Part shown: in pieces, positions 17,321 to 26,757 of the stretch
Layout of the letters: the number at the start of each line of letters is the position of its first letter
Position numbering within the stretch: the first letter of the stretch is position 1
Assembly (NCBI GenBank): GCA_905235085.1
Contig: CAJOKD010000007.1
Span: forward strand, 1-64,000
Origin: an uncultured Bacteroidales bacterium
Lineage (GTDB): Bacteria; Bacteroidota; Bacteroidia; Bacteroidales; UBA932
Direction: 5' to 3'
Length of the DNA: 64,000 bases
Position numbers and translations under genes: made by a program
Notes under the pieces: generated by a model
What the model was told of the DNA's origin: nothing
Databases searched by the model: none
What the model saw: only the letters and a program-made list of their open reading frames with translations

Positions 17321-18601
17321 ATGCTTTACTTCGCCCGCGGTTCCAAGACAGGAGACATAAGCTCGGAAGAGATCCGGGCGATCCTCGGAGAGGTTTTCGA
17401 CAGGATCGGACCCAGGAAGCGAGTCCTGGCCATTCCTCCTGATTTCACCCGCCTCAATTCGTTTGCAGGACCGGTCACCCAGATGTGCAATGACTATTTC
17501 GGAGACGCACTGACCGATGTTATGCCCGCCCTGGGGACCCATTCCCCGATGACGGACGAGCAGATATCGGTTATGTTCGGAAGTGTCCCCAAGGAGAAAT
17601 TCAGGGTACACGACTGGCGCAACGACGTGGTCACTGTCGGGGAAGTTCCGGCTTCATATGTGAGCGAAGTTTCCGAAGGCCGGGTAAGCTACGGCTGGCC
17701 AGCCCAGGTCAACAAACTCCTGCTCGACCCGTCGTTCGACCTCATCCTGTCGATCGGGCAGGTGGTCCCTCACGAGGTCATCGGTATGGCCAACCACGCC
17801 AAGAATATATTCGTGGGTGTCGGAGGGTCCGCAGGAATCAACAAGAGCCATTTCATCGGTGCTTCCTACGGGATGGAGCGTATAATGGGACGTGCCAGGA
17901 CCCCTGTCCGGGATGTCCTGGAATATGCCCGCACCCATTTCATCAGCGACCTTCCTATCCTGTATGTGCTGACGGTCCGGGCGAAGGACGGGCATAGCGG
18001 CAAGATGGTGACCAGGGGACTGTTCATCGGAGATGACTTCGAATGCTTCGAAAAGGCTTCGCAGCTTTCACTTGAGACAAATTTCATAATGGTCGACCAC
18101 GAGATACGCAAATGCGTCGTGTACCTCGATCCAGAGGAGTTCAAGAGCACCTGGCTCGGCAACAAGGCGGTCTACAGGACCAGGATGGCCCTTGCGGACG
18201 ATGCCGAACTGGTAATCCTGGCTCCTGCCCTGAAAGAGTTCGGTGAGGACAAGACCATCGACGGATTGATCCGCAAATATGGATACAAGGGGACTCCGCA
18301 CACTCTCGAGGCTACACGTGATAATGCCGACCTGCAGGCCAATCTGGGCGCTTCCGCCCATCTCATCCACGGTTCGTCCGAAGGCAGGTTCAAGATTACC
18401 TACTGCCCTGGTCCGGAGATGACGAAGGAAGAGATCGAAAGCGTCGGATTCGCCTATGGCGACCTGGACGGAATGCTTCGCCGCTATCCTCTGGACACCC
18501 TCAAGGACGGGTGGAACACAATGCCTGACGGGGAGGAGATATACTACATATCCAATCCCGCACTCGGCCTCTGGGCTTACAGGGACAGGTTCAATGATTG
18601 A
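17321..18601 (+). CDS. LarA-family nickel-dependent racemase/epimerase (candidate mannonate-gluconate 2-epimerase)
   Basis: 426 residues, lactate racemase family (PF09861 region). Residues matching the LarA active site are visible: Asp41 and Arg44 (PPDFTR), His74 (GTHSP), His151, Lys161 (the pincer-cofactor lysine) and His177. The spacings 3, 10 and 16 equal those of L. plantarum LarA D72-R75, H174-K184 and K184-H200. Some LarA homologues epimerise C2 of sugar acids, including D-gluconate. Next to mannonate and gluconate genes, epimerisation of D-mannonate to D-gluconate is the best guess. The cofactor genes larB, larC and larE are not in this window. Confidence 0.75.
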   Translation: MLYFARGSKTGDISSEEIRAILGEVFDRIGPRKRVLAIPPDFTRLNSFAGPVTQMCNDYFGDALTDVMPALGTHSPMTDEQISVMFGSVPKEKFRVHDWRNDVVTVGEVPASYVSEVSEGRVSYGWPAQVNKLLLDPSFDLILSIGQVVPHEVIGMANHAKNIFVGVGGSAGINKSHFIGASYGMERIMGRARTPVRDVLEYARTHFISDLPILYVLTVRAKDGHSGKMVTRGLFIGDDFECFEKASQLSLETNFIMVDHEIRKCVVYLDPEEFKSTWLGNKAVYRTRMALADDAELVILAPALKEFGEDKTIDGLIRKYGYKGTPHTLEATRDNADLQANLGASAHLIHGSSEGRFKITYCPGPEMTKEEIESVGFAYGDLDGMLRRYPLDTLKDGWNTMPDGEEIYYISNPALGLWAYRDRFND

Positions 18602-18623
18602 TAAATATTAATACCAACAGATA

Positions 18624-20081
18624 ATGACACCAGTTTCAGACATCGGATTAGTAGGTCTCGCCGTAATGGGTGAGAACCTTGCTCTCAATATGGAAAGCAA
18701 AGGCTTCCACGTGAGCGTATTCAACAGGACCGTCGAGAAGGTCGACCGTTTTATGGAAGGCCGTGGGAAGGGCAAGAACTTCTATGGCGCCCATTCCCTC
18801 GAAGATTTCATCCAATCCCTCAAGGCACCACGCAAGGTATTCCTTATGGTAAAGGCTGGCAAGCCGGTGGATGATTTCATCGAAAGCCTCATCCCGCTCT
18901 TGGACAAGGGAGACATAATCATCGACGGTGGCAACACCCATTTCCCTGATACGGCCCGCCGTACGGCCTATGTCGAGAGCAAGGGCCTGCTTTACATCGG
19001 TACCGGAGTTTCCGGAGGAGAGGAAGGCGCCCTTAAGGGTCCTTCCATGATGCCTGGCGGATCTCCTGCTGCCTGGCCTTTCGTCAAGCCTATATTCCAG
19101 GGAATCAGCGCCAAGGTCGCCGACGGTACCCCTTGCTGCGACTGGGTAGGACAGGGCGGAGCCGGCCATTTCGTGAAAATGGTCCACAACGGAATCGAAT
19201 ACGGTGACATCCAACTCATCTGCGAGTGCTACCAGATAATGAAGGATGTGCTCGGGATGACCAACGAAGAGATGCACGAGACCTTTGCCGAATGGAACAA
19301 GGGTGACCTGGACAGCTACCTGATCGAGATTACCAGGGATATCCTGGCCAAGAAGGATGAGGATGGGAACTACGTCCTCGACTATATCCTCGATACCGCC
19401 GGCCAGAAGGGCACGGGCAAATGGACGGCCATTTCGGCTCTTGACGAGGGGGTTCCTCTCACCTTGATAAGCGAATCAGTGTACGCACGCTGCCTTTCTG
19501 CCCAGAAGGACGAGAGGGTTGTCGCCTCAGGCATACTCCAGGGCCCTAAGCCTCTGAAGTATTGCGGGGACCGTGCAGAATTCCTGGAGGACCTCAGGAA
19601 GGCGCTCTTTGCCGCCAAGGTGGTTTCGTACGCCCAGGGATTCACGCTTATGCGTGCTGCCGCCAAGGCCAACGGATGGGACCTGAACTATGGAGGCATC
19701 GCTCTCCTCTGGAGGGGCGGATGCATCATCAGGAGCGTATTCCTCGGCAAGATCAAGGAGGCATTCGACAACGACCCTGACCTCGCGAACATACTCCTCG
19801 ACCCGTTCTTCACGGAGAAGCTGGCCCAGGCTCAGCAGGGATGGAGGAACGTCGTATGCAAGGCCATCGCTAACGGTGTCCCTGCTCCTACTCTCACCGC
19901 CGCCCTTGAATATTACGATGGCTACCGTACTTCGATGCTCCCGGCCAACCTGCTGCAGGCCCAGAGGGATTATTTCGGCGCCCATACGTACGAGCGTACG
20001 GACCGTCCGAGGGGAGAATTCTTCCATACGAACTGGACCGGTCACGGCGGCGACACTGTCTCGGGAACTTACATCGCATAA
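18624..20081 (+). CDS. gnd: 6-phosphogluconate dehydrogenase, decarboxylating
   Basis: 485 residues. GLAVMGENLALNMESKGF (NADP-binding), GGNTHFPDT, GVSGGEEGALKGPSMMPGG and KMVHNGIEYGD are the standard motifs, and the length is that of the long-type enzyme. It oxidises and decarboxylates 6-phosphogluconate to ribulose 5-phosphate, yielding NADPH. Its place within a sugar-acid operon, without zwf or pgl, indicates that the operon makes 6-phosphogluconate from a non-phosphorylated aldonate. Gaps are 22 bp upstream and 20 bp downstream. Confidence 0.93.
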   Translation: MTPVSDIGLVGLAVMGENLALNMESKGFHVSVFNRTVEKVDRFMEGRGKGKNFYGAHSLEDFIQSLKAPRKVFLMVKAGKPVDDFIESLIPLLDKGDIIIDGGNTHFPDTARRTAYVESKGLLYIGTGVSGGEEGALKGPSMMPGGSPAAWPFVKPIFQGISAKVADGTPCCDWVGQGGAGHFVKMVHNGIEYGDIQLICECYQIMKDVLGMTNEEMHETFAEWNKGDLDSYLIEITRDILAKKDEDGNYVLDYILDTAGQKGTGKWTAISALDEGVPLTLISESVYARCLSAQKDERVVASGILQGPKPLKYCGDRAEFLEDLRKALFAAKVVSYAQGFTLMRAAAKANGWDLNYGGIALLWRGGCIIRSVFLGKIKEAFDNDPDLANILLDPFFTEKLAQAQQGWRNVVCKAIANGVPAPTLTAALEYYDGYRTSMLPANLLQAQRDYFGAHTYERTDRPRGEFFHTNWTGHGGDTVSGTYIA

Positions 20082-20101
20082 TCAATAACACTACAATACA
20101 A

Positions 20102-21352
20102 ATGAAAATAGAGAAATATTCATTCGGAGTCGGCGACCGCTTCTCTCACGAGGGCGTCGCCCAGCTCAGGGCCCTGCTCAAGGCTGAAGAAAAGTTCGGG
20201 GTGCACTTCGTTCCGGTGTGGAACAAGTCGAACCGAGAGCATCAGATCGTAAATACCGTTCCGATGGAGACCCGCAAGGAGGCTGATGCAGCTGTAAAGG
20301 CTCTCGGCTACACCGGACAGTATTTCGTGGATGCCGACCACATCAACCTCAACAATGTGGACAAGTTCATAGATGCTTCCGATTTCTTCACTATCGACGT
20401 GGCTGACTATATCGGCAAGCCGGCTGATCCGAAGGACATAGATGCTTTCGTGGAGGCTCACCGCCGTTTCATCGGCAAGGTCGAGATTCCCGGCATTCCG
20501 GAGCCTTTCGAGGTGACTGAGGAGAAGGTCCGCGAGATAGCCGGTCACTTCCTTTTCGCCGTCCGCGAAGCCGGACGTATCTATCGTCACATAGCAGAGG
20601 TCAAGGGAGAAGGCAACTTCGTCACCGAGGTTTCAATGGATGAGGTCAACGATCCTCAGACTCCGCTGGAGATGCTCTTCATCCTGGCCGCGCTGGCCGA
20701 TGAGAAGGTTCCTGCTCAGACTATCGCTCCGAAGTTCACCGGGCGTTTCAACAAAGGCGTCGATTACCGCGGTGACCTTGCCCGCTTCGAGAAGGAGTTC
20801 GAGGAAGACCTCCTGGTCATCGATTTCGCAGTCAAGGAGTTCGGGATGTGCGACAACCTCAAGCTTTCCATCCACTCCGGTTCCGACAAGTTCTCCATCT
20901 ATCCGATTATGGGTCGCTTGATCCGTAAGTATGACAAGGGAATCCACATCAAGACAGCCGGAACCACCTGGCTTGAAGAGAACATCGGACTGGCAGTGGC
21001 GGACCCCAAGGCTCTCGACCTTGCCAAGAAGATATATGTCAACGCTCTAGGACGTATGGAAGAGCTGACCGTTCCTTATGCCACGGTCATCGATGTGGAC
21101 GTGGATGCGCTTCCTTCCCCTGATGAGGTGGCGAAGTGGAATGCCCAGACCTACGCCCGCACTATGCGCCATAATCAGGAGGATCCTCTCTACAATCCGT
21201 CCTTCCGCCAGCTGATCCACGTGAGCTACAAGATCGCCGCGGAGCTTGGGGACGAGTATTATCCGGCTCTCGAGAAGCACAGCGAGGTGATCGCCGAGCA
21301 GGTGATCGAGAACCTGTGCGAGCGTCATATTAAAAGACTTTTTGGAGAATAA
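20102..21352 (+). CDS. uxaE: Tagaturonate epimerase family protein (UxaE)
   Basis: 416 residues. The sequence (KYSFGVGDRFSHEG, GQYFVDADHINLNN, SIHSGSDKFSIYP, YNPSFRQLIHVSYKIA) matches the UxaE family, metal-dependent epimerases that interconvert D-tagaturonate and D-fructuronate. His and Asp residues in DADH and HSGSDK are likely metal ligands. It lets galacturonate-derived tagaturonate enter the glucuronate branch. Followed after 11 bp by the mannonate oxidoreductase. Confidence 0.85.
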   Translation: MKIEKYSFGVGDRFSHEGVAQLRALLKAEEKFGVHFVPVWNKSNREHQIVNTVPMETRKEADAAVKALGYTGQYFVDADHINLNNVDKFIDASDFFTIDVADYIGKPADPKDIDAFVEAHRRFIGKVEIPGIPEPFEVTEEKVREIAGHFLFAVREAGRIYRHIAEVKGEGNFVTEVSMDEVNDPQTPLEMLFILAALADEKVPAQTIAPKFTGRFNKGVDYRGDLARFEKEFEEDLLVIDFAVKEFGMCDNLKLSIHSGSDKFSIYPIMGRLIRKYDKGIHIKTAGTTWLEENIGLAVADPKALDLAKKIYVNALGRMEELTVPYATVIDVDVDALPSPDEVAKWNAQTYARTMRHNQEDPLYNPSFRQLIHVSYKIAAELGDEYYPALEKHSEVIAEQVIENLCERHIKRLFGE

Positions 21353-21363
21353 AGATTTAGGAT

Positions 21364-22203
21364 ATGAAATATTCATTCGACGACCTGAAAGGCAAGAATT
21401 GCGTTATCACCGGTGGCTTCGGAGTTATCGGAATGGCCCTTACGAGGGGTCTCGCCGAAGCCGGAGTCAACCTGGCGGTAATCAGCAGGGGAAAGGACAA
21501 CCCTGAGAAAGGCGAGGCGATCGCCAAGGAATTCGGGATCAAGTGCATCGGCATTTCGGCCAGCACCTTGGACAAGGAGGCGCTCATCGCGGCGCGTGAA
21601 GAAATCCACGCCAAGCTCGGCAAGATTGATTTCCTGATCAACTGCGCCGGAGGAAATTCTCCGAAGGCAACCTGCAAGGTGGAACAGATAAGCCAGGACG
21701 ATGACCTTGCCGATAGCTTCTACGGATTGGATATGGAAGGTTTCGACTTCGTGTTCGACCTCAACTTCAAGGGAACCCTGCTCGCTACGATGGTATTCAC
21801 CCAGGATATGCTCGAGGCAGGGAAGGGCAACGTCCTCAATGTCTCCTCGATGAACTCGTTCCGCCCTCTGACCAAGATTCCGGCATATTCCGCAGCCAAG
21901 GGTGCGATCAACAACTTCACACAGTGGTACGCGGTTCACGTCGCCCAGACGGGTATCCGCTGCAATGCCATCGCTCCGGGATTCTTCCTGACCAACCAGA
22001 ACCGTTTCCTGCTCACCGACGAGCAGACTGGCGAGCTGAAGCCCCGTGGGCGCAAGATCATCGCCAACACTCCGACCCACAAGTTCGGTGAGCCGGAGGA
22101 CCTGGTAGGAACTATGCTCTACCTCCTCAGCGACATTTCCAGCTTCGTGACCGGAATCGTGATTCCTGTCGACGGTGGTTACAGTGCATTCGGCGGCGTA
22201 TAA
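21364..22203 (+). CDS. SDR-type D-mannonate oxidoreductase (fructuronate reductase)
   Basis: 279 residues, classical short-chain dehydrogenase: ITGGFGVIGMAL (TGxxxGxG-like nucleotide site), NCAGG, Ser in NVSSMNS and the catalytic YSAAK. The insert after NCAGGNSPKAT is typical of the UxuB/YjmF-type SDR that reduces D-fructuronate to D-mannonate; this is not the long-chain E. coli UxuB. Substrate assignment comes from family resemblance and the adjacent uxaE. Confidence 0.82.
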   Translation: MKYSFDDLKGKNCVITGGFGVIGMALTRGLAEAGVNLAVISRGKDNPEKGEAIAKEFGIKCIGISASTLDKEALIAAREEIHAKLGKIDFLINCAGGNSPKATCKVEQISQDDDLADSFYGLDMEGFDFVFDLNFKGTLLATMVFTQDMLEAGKGNVLNVSSMNSFRPLTKIPAYSAAKGAINNFTQWYAVHVAQTGIRCNAIAPGFFLTNQNRFLLTDEQTGELKPRGRKIIANTPTHKFGEPEDLVGTMLYLLSDISSFVTGIVIPVDGGYSAFGGV

Positions 22204-22216
22204 AAAGGGTTCGGAT

Positions 22217-23542
22217 ATGAGATCATTCAAGACCGCTTTCGTCGCAGGAGCGATGCTCCTTGCTTCGACCTGTTCATTCGCACAGGCATACATACCGTCG
22301 GAAGGCAACATCCTGGCGAGGAAGGAATTCGTCAAGGAACGTTTCGGGATATTCCTTCACTGGGGAATCTACGCTTCCTACGCTCAAGGCGAGTGGTACC
22401 TGAATACCGGGAAGCTCAACGCTGAAGAATATGCCAAGGCGGCTTCCGGCTTCTATCCTGCGTGTTATGATGCTGCAAGTTGGGTGAAGGCATTCAAGGA
22501 TGCCGGAGCTGAATATGTGACCATAACTTCACGCCATCACGACGGCTTCTCGATGTATGCTACGAAGCAATCGGACTACAACATAGTCGATGCTACTCCG
22601 TTCAAGAGAGACGTGATCAAGGAACTTGCCGACGCTTGCCACGATCAGGGACTCAAGCTCCAGTTCTACTACTCCATCCTGGACTGGACCAGGGATGATT
22701 ATCCGTTGGGAGAATCCGGACGCTTCTCCGGTCGCAGGACCGACAAGCAGGATTACGGCCACTACCTCGCCTTTATGAAAGCCCAGTGCAAGGAGTTGAT
22801 GGAGAATTACGCTCCGGTCCGCGCCCTTTGGTTCGACGGCTACTGGGACCACAAGCGTGACAGCGTGCCGTTCGATTGGAAGATGCCTGAGTTCTACAGC
22901 TATCTCCATTCCCTCAACCCTGATCTCCTGATCGGCAACAACCATCACATACTTCCGATAGAAGGGGAGGACTTCCAGATGTTCGAAAAAGATCTTCCCG
23001 GGCAGAATACCGCAGGTTTGTCGGAGGGCCAGGAAATCGGTACGCTTCCTCTGGAGATGTGCCAGACTATGAACCACTCCTGGGGTTACAGTGTGTCCGA
23101 CCAGGACTACAAGAGCATAAGGGACCTGGTCTGCAAGCTTGCCCAGTGCGTTTCCCTGAATACGAACCTTCTTCTGAATATCGGTCCTCAGGCCAACGGA
23201 GAGCTTCCTCAGGCTGCGCTCGACAGGTTGAAGGGCATCGGTGAATGGTTGAAGGTCAACGGTGAGTCCATCAAGGGCTGCGGTCCCGGACCTCTCGAAG
23301 AACAGGCGTGGGGTGTCACTACGGCTCCTTTAGGGGATCCTAAGACGTTCTATCTCCACATATTCGAGAATCCTGGATCTGTCCTGGAGATTCCTGTATG
23401 CAAGAAGGCAAAGGTGAAGGCTGTGACTGCCCTGTATGACGGTACTCCTTTGGTATTCAAGAAGGTCAAGGACCGCCTCTTCGTCACCATCCCGGCCGAA
23501 CTCCCTGACACCGACTACGTAATCCGGATCGTCCAGAAGTAG
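22217..23542 (+). CDS. Secreted alpha-L-fucosidase, GH29
   Basis: 441 residues with signal peptide (MRSFKTAFVAGAMLLASTCSFAQ). GH29 motifs are RFGIFLHWGIYASYAQGEWY, TSRHHDGFSMY and ALWFDGYWD, with the nucleophile at Asp207. A short C-terminal beta-sandwich (from about residue 350) follows. It releases alpha-L-fucose from glycans in the periplasm or outside. Being last in the uronate operon, it links the operon to a fucosylated, uronate-containing polysaccharide. The start at 22217 is used; the longer frame begins inside the SDR gene. Confidence 0.88.
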   Translation: MRSFKTAFVAGAMLLASTCSFAQAYIPSEGNILARKEFVKERFGIFLHWGIYASYAQGEWYLNTGKLNAEEYAKAASGFYPACYDAASWVKAFKDAGAEYVTITSRHHDGFSMYATKQSDYNIVDATPFKRDVIKELADACHDQGLKLQFYYSILDWTRDDYPLGESGRFSGRRTDKQDYGHYLAFMKAQCKELMENYAPVRALWFDGYWDHKRDSVPFDWKMPEFYSYLHSLNPDLLIGNNHHILPIEGEDFQMFEKDLPGQNTAGLSEGQEIGTLPLEMCQTMNHSWGYSVSDQDYKSIRDLVCKLAQCVSLNTNLLLNIGPQANGELPQAALDRLKGIGEWLKVNGESIKGCGPGPLEEQAWGVTTAPLGDPKTFYLHIFENPGSVLEIPVCKKAKVKAVTALYDGTPLVFKKVKDRLFVTIPAELPDTDYVIRIVQK

Positions 23543-23565
23543 TTCCGGCAATGCGATCGCTATGG

Positions 23566-23600
23566 GCAGGTGGCTGAAGTATCGGCCACCTGCTCCTTTT
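23566..23600 (+). terminator. Terminator of the sugar-acid operon
   Basis: Perfect 9-bp stem GCAGGTGGC / GCCACCTGC (23566-23574 and 23585-23593), then TCCTTTT, 24 bp after the fucosidase stop. Confidence 0.75.
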
Positions 23601-23620
23601 ATCCCGGCTGGATATCGTCT

Positions 23621-23639
23621 TCCCCGGCTTGACCGGGGA
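23621..23639. repeat. GC-rich palindrome, copy 3
   Basis: TCCCCGG-CTTGA-CCGGGGA, the same type as 2732-2752. Confidence 0.5.
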
Positions 23640-23879
23640 TCTCCGTCGTGCCTTTGGCAGGGCGCGAGGAGAGCCCTTTGCGCCGGAGGCCGCATATTCA
23701 GGCGGCGGTGCCAGAATCGGTTAATTACACCTCTGCACCCAGAATCTGTATTTCTTTATCCTCCTGAAACAGTTTCTTATTGATATTCAGGATGTTGTTG
23801 CTAATTATTCAGATGCCGCCTGGAATATAATGACTCAAAGGAGGACCTGAAAGCCTTAAGGTAGGTGCGTCAGTTCCAA

Positions 23880-24016
23880 CAGACAACTCCCGAACGATAC
23901 ATCTGTCGTTGTCTGAGGTTCCAGTTGAGTACGATTTCTGGCCATAATGTACGCATGTGAAATCTCAAGTTCGCAGTTGGGAACAAAAAGCCCTGATTTT
24001 GTACTCAACCGGAACC
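23880..24016. repeat. Nested inverted repeats in a gene-free interval
   Basis: The interval 23601-24184 has no credible ORF. It holds CAGACAAC/GTTGTCTG (23880-23887, 23908-23915) and a 16-bp pair, GGTTCCAGTTGAGTAC (23917-23932) and GTACTCAACCGGAACC (24001-24016), with one mismatch. Together they could fold as an extended RNA hairpin or be a small non-autonomous element. From 24120 to 24184 come degenerate copies of the CCGGGCATGA repeat. Confidence 0.45.
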
Positions 24017-24184
24017 ATAGCAGCCTCCTTCTGAATAACCAATCTGTGATGTCCGAACGCTTTTAGCAAAGCAAACAAGCCAGGCAGAACGAATAAGCCA
24101 GATATGACTAACACGTCAAGTTAAATGAACCGGGGCCAGGCATAGCGAACGGGCCGGGAATAACAGACCATAGCCGGGCATGAC

Positions 24185-24217
24185 AAAAATGAAGGTCGAC
24201 CGTTCTGGCCGACCTTC
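24185..24217 (-). terminator. Terminator of pnp
   Basis: On the minus strand GAAGGTCG...CGACCTTC forms a stem (two extra pairs after a mismatch) followed by ATTTTTG, about 70 bp after the pnp stop. Confidence 0.7.
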
Positions 24218-24288
24218 AGTCATATTAAGAGCCACTTTGGAGTGCAGGGCCGTTTCCGGGGCGGATACTGCCACTGGGGTGGCGACTG

Positions 24289-26670
24289 CTAGAAGTACTC
24301 TTCGGTGTTGTTGTGGCTGCCGTCGAAACGATCCTCGGAAGATTCGTTGTTCTTCCTGAAGTTGTTCCTGTTGCGGTCACCACCGTTGCGGCGCTCGTTG
24401 CTCCCACCGTTGTTGCGGCGGTCACCACCGTTACGGCGCTCGTTGTTGCCACCGTTGCTCCTGCGCTCGCCGCCACCGTTCCTGGAACCGTTGCCGTTGC
24501 CGCGGTTGCCACCGTTGCTGCGTGGACGAGGCTCGGTGTAGCCTTCAGGTTTCGGAGTGAGGGCACGCATAGAAAGCCTCATCTTGCCGGTCTTCTGGTC
24601 GATCTCGAGAAGCTTCACATCGACTTCCTGGCCGACGGTGAGTACGTCTTCGACGTTCTCGGTCTTGTTCCATGCAATCTCTGAAACGTGGAGCAGACCT
24701 TCCTTGCCCGGGAGGATCTCTACGAAAGCGCCGAATTCAAGGATTGAAACGACTTTTCCGTGATAGGTCTCGCCGACCTCAGGAACTGCGCAGATGCCCT
24801 GGATCCAGTCGTATGCCTTCTGCATTGCCTCGGCATCGTTGGTAGCGATGTCCACGATACCCTTGCCGTCGACCTCGTCGATGGTGATGACAGCACCGGT
24901 CTCGGCCTGGATCTTCTGGATGGTCTCTCCACCCTTGCCGATGACGGCACCGATGAAGTCCTTAGGGATTTCGAAGCTGACGATCCTAGGAACGAACGGC
25001 TTGTAGTCCTCGCGAGGCTTGTCGATGCACTTCATCATTTCTCCCATAATGTGCATCCTGCCCTCGTGGGCCTGCTGAAGGGCCTTTGCGAGCACTTCGT
25101 AGGACAGACCGTCCACCTTGATGTCCATCTGGGTCGCGGTGATACCGTCCTTGGTACCAGCGACCTTGAAGTCCATATCACCGAGGTGGTCCTCGTCACC
25201 GAGGATATCGGTGAGGATGGCGTAGCGGCCGTTAGGATCCTTTTCGTCAGTGATGAGACCCATAGCGACACCGGCTACCGGCTTGGTGATCTGGACACCT
25301 GCATCCATAAGGGCGAGGCAACCGCCGCAGATCGAAGCCTGTGAGGAAGAACCGTTGGATTCGAGGATATCGGAAACAACGCGTACTGCGTAAGGGAATT
25401 CCGGAGCCTTCGGCATAACAGCCTTGAGAGCCCTGAAAGCGAGGTTGCCGTGACCTACTTCACGACGGCCGACACCCCTCTGGGACTTGGCTTCGCCGGT
25501 CGCGAAAGGAGGGAAGTTGTAGTGGAGGACGAACTGCTGGTCTTCCTGGACCAGGACTTCATCCATCTCCTTCATATCCATCTTGGTACCGAGGGTGACT
25601 GAAGCAAGGGCCTGGGTCTCTCCGCGGGTGAATATGGCGGAACCGTGGGCGCAAGGCAGGCAGTCAACTTCGCACCAGATCGGACGGACCTGGGTGGTCT
25701 GGCGACCGTCGACACGCAATCCCTCGTCGAGCACGAGGTTCCTCAGAGCCTCTCTCTGCTCGTGTCCGAAGTAGCGGTTGATCATCATCTTCTTTGCCTC
25801 GAGGTCTTCCTCGGAGAGTCCGAGAGACTCGATGCATTCTTCCTTGATGGCCTCGAATCCGGCTTCTCTCTCGTGCTTAGGCTTCGCGGACTTGGCGAGA
25901 GCGTAGCACTTTGCATATGCTGCTTCGTGGATTTTGTTCTTGATCTCTTCGTCTTCTTCGTCGTGAGGATAATCCCTCTTGACATCCTTGCCAAGTTCCT
26001 TGTTCAGTTCCTTCTGGACACGGCAGTGCTTCTTGATCTCCTCGTGTGCGAACTTGATGGCCTCGAGCATAACATCTTCAGGAACTTCCTTCATTTCGCC
26101 CTCTACCATCATAATGTTCTCCTCGGTGGCACCGACCATCAGTTCGAGGTCGGCGGTTTCGGTCTCGGAGAATGTAGGATTGATCTTGAACTGTCCGTCG
26201 ATCCTGGCGACGCGCACCTCGGAGATAGGCCCGAGGAACGGGAGGTCGCTGCAAGCGAGAGCCGCTGATGCAGCAAGTCCTGCGAGAGCATCCGGCTGGA
26301 TGTCCTTCTCGGCCGAGATAAGCCAGATGTTGACGAATACTGCAAGGTGGAAATCATCCGGGAACAGAGGCCTGAGGGCCCTGTCGACGAGACGTGCGAT
26401 AAGTACTTCGTAATCGGAGGCCTTGCCCTCCCTCTTCATAAATCCGCCGGGGAAACGTCCCGCGGAATAAAACTTCTCCTTGTAATCCACCTGGAGTGGA
26501 AGGAAGTCCGTGTCTTCTGCTGCTTCTTTCGCGCAGGTCACTGTGGCCAGGAGTATCGTGCCTCCCATCTTGACCACTGCCGAACCGTCTGCCTGCTTGG
26601 CAATCTTGCCGGTTTCGATTTCGATTATCCTACCGTCGGATAATTCGATTTTCTTTGTAATAACGTTCAT
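24289..26670 (-). CDS. pnp: Polyribonucleotide nucleotidyltransferase (PNPase) with Asn/Gly/Arg-rich tail
   Basis: 793 residues: two RNase PH domains (about 1-540), a KH domain ([21 protein letters not shown]) and an S1 domain ([33 protein letters not shown]). It degrades RNA 3' to 5' by phosphorolysis in the cytoplasm. It is longer than the usual 700-720 residues because of a roughly 75-residue tail of repeated NGG, ERRNGG and DRR units, an RGG-like disordered region that could bind RNA. It lies downstream of rpsO, an order conserved in many bacteria, with an rpsO terminator between. Confidence 0.95.
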   Translation of the reverse strand: MNVITKKIELSDGRIIEIETGKIAKQADGSAVVKMGGTILLATVTCAKEAAEDTDFLPLQVDYKEKFYSAGRFPGGFMKREGKASDYEVLIARLVDRALRPLFPDDFHLAVFVNIWLISAEKDIQPDALAGLAASAALACSDLPFLGPISEVRVARIDGQFKINPTFSETETADLELMVGATEENIMMVEGEMKEVPEDVMLEAIKFAHEEIKKHCRVQKELNKELGKDVKRDYPHDEEDEEIKNKIHEAAYAKCYALAKSAKPKHEREAGFEAIKEECIESLGLSEEDLEAKKMMINRYFGHEQREALRNLVLDEGLRVDGRQTTQVRPIWCEVDCLPCAHGSAIFTRGETQALASVTLGTKMDMKEMDEVLVQEDQQFVLHYNFPPFATGEAKSQRGVGRREVGHGNLAFRALKAVMPKAPEFPYAVRVVSDILESNGSSSQASICGGCLALMDAGVQITKPVAGVAMGLITDEKDPNGRYAILTDILGDEDHLGDMDFKVAGTKDGITATQMDIKVDGLSYEVLAKALQQAHEGRMHIMGEMMKCIDKPREDYKPFVPRIVSFEIPKDFIGAVIGKGGETIQKIQAETGAVITIDEVDGKGIVDIATNDAEAMQKAYDWIQGICAVPEVGETYHGKVVSILEFGAFVEILPGKEGLLHVSEIAWNKTENVEDVLTVGQEVDVKLLEIDQKTGKMRLSMRALTPKPEGYTEPRPRSNGGNRGNGNGSRNGGGERRSNGGNNERRNGGDRRNNGGSNERRNGGDRNRNNFRKNNESSEDRFDGSHNNTEEYF

Positions 26671-26694
26671 TTAACTGCTTTTACCGCTTTTTCT

Positions 26695-26739
26695 AAAAAA
26701 TAAGGGGACGGCCGTATCGCAGCACAGCCAATCCCCTTT
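26695..26739 (-). terminator. Terminator/attenuator between rpsO and pnp
   Basis: On the minus strand AAGGGGA...TCCCCTT with extra inner pairing, then ATTTTTT. pnp is presumably expressed by read-through or its own weak promoter. Confidence 0.6.
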
Positions 26740-26757
26740 TCTGTTCCTATCGTATGC

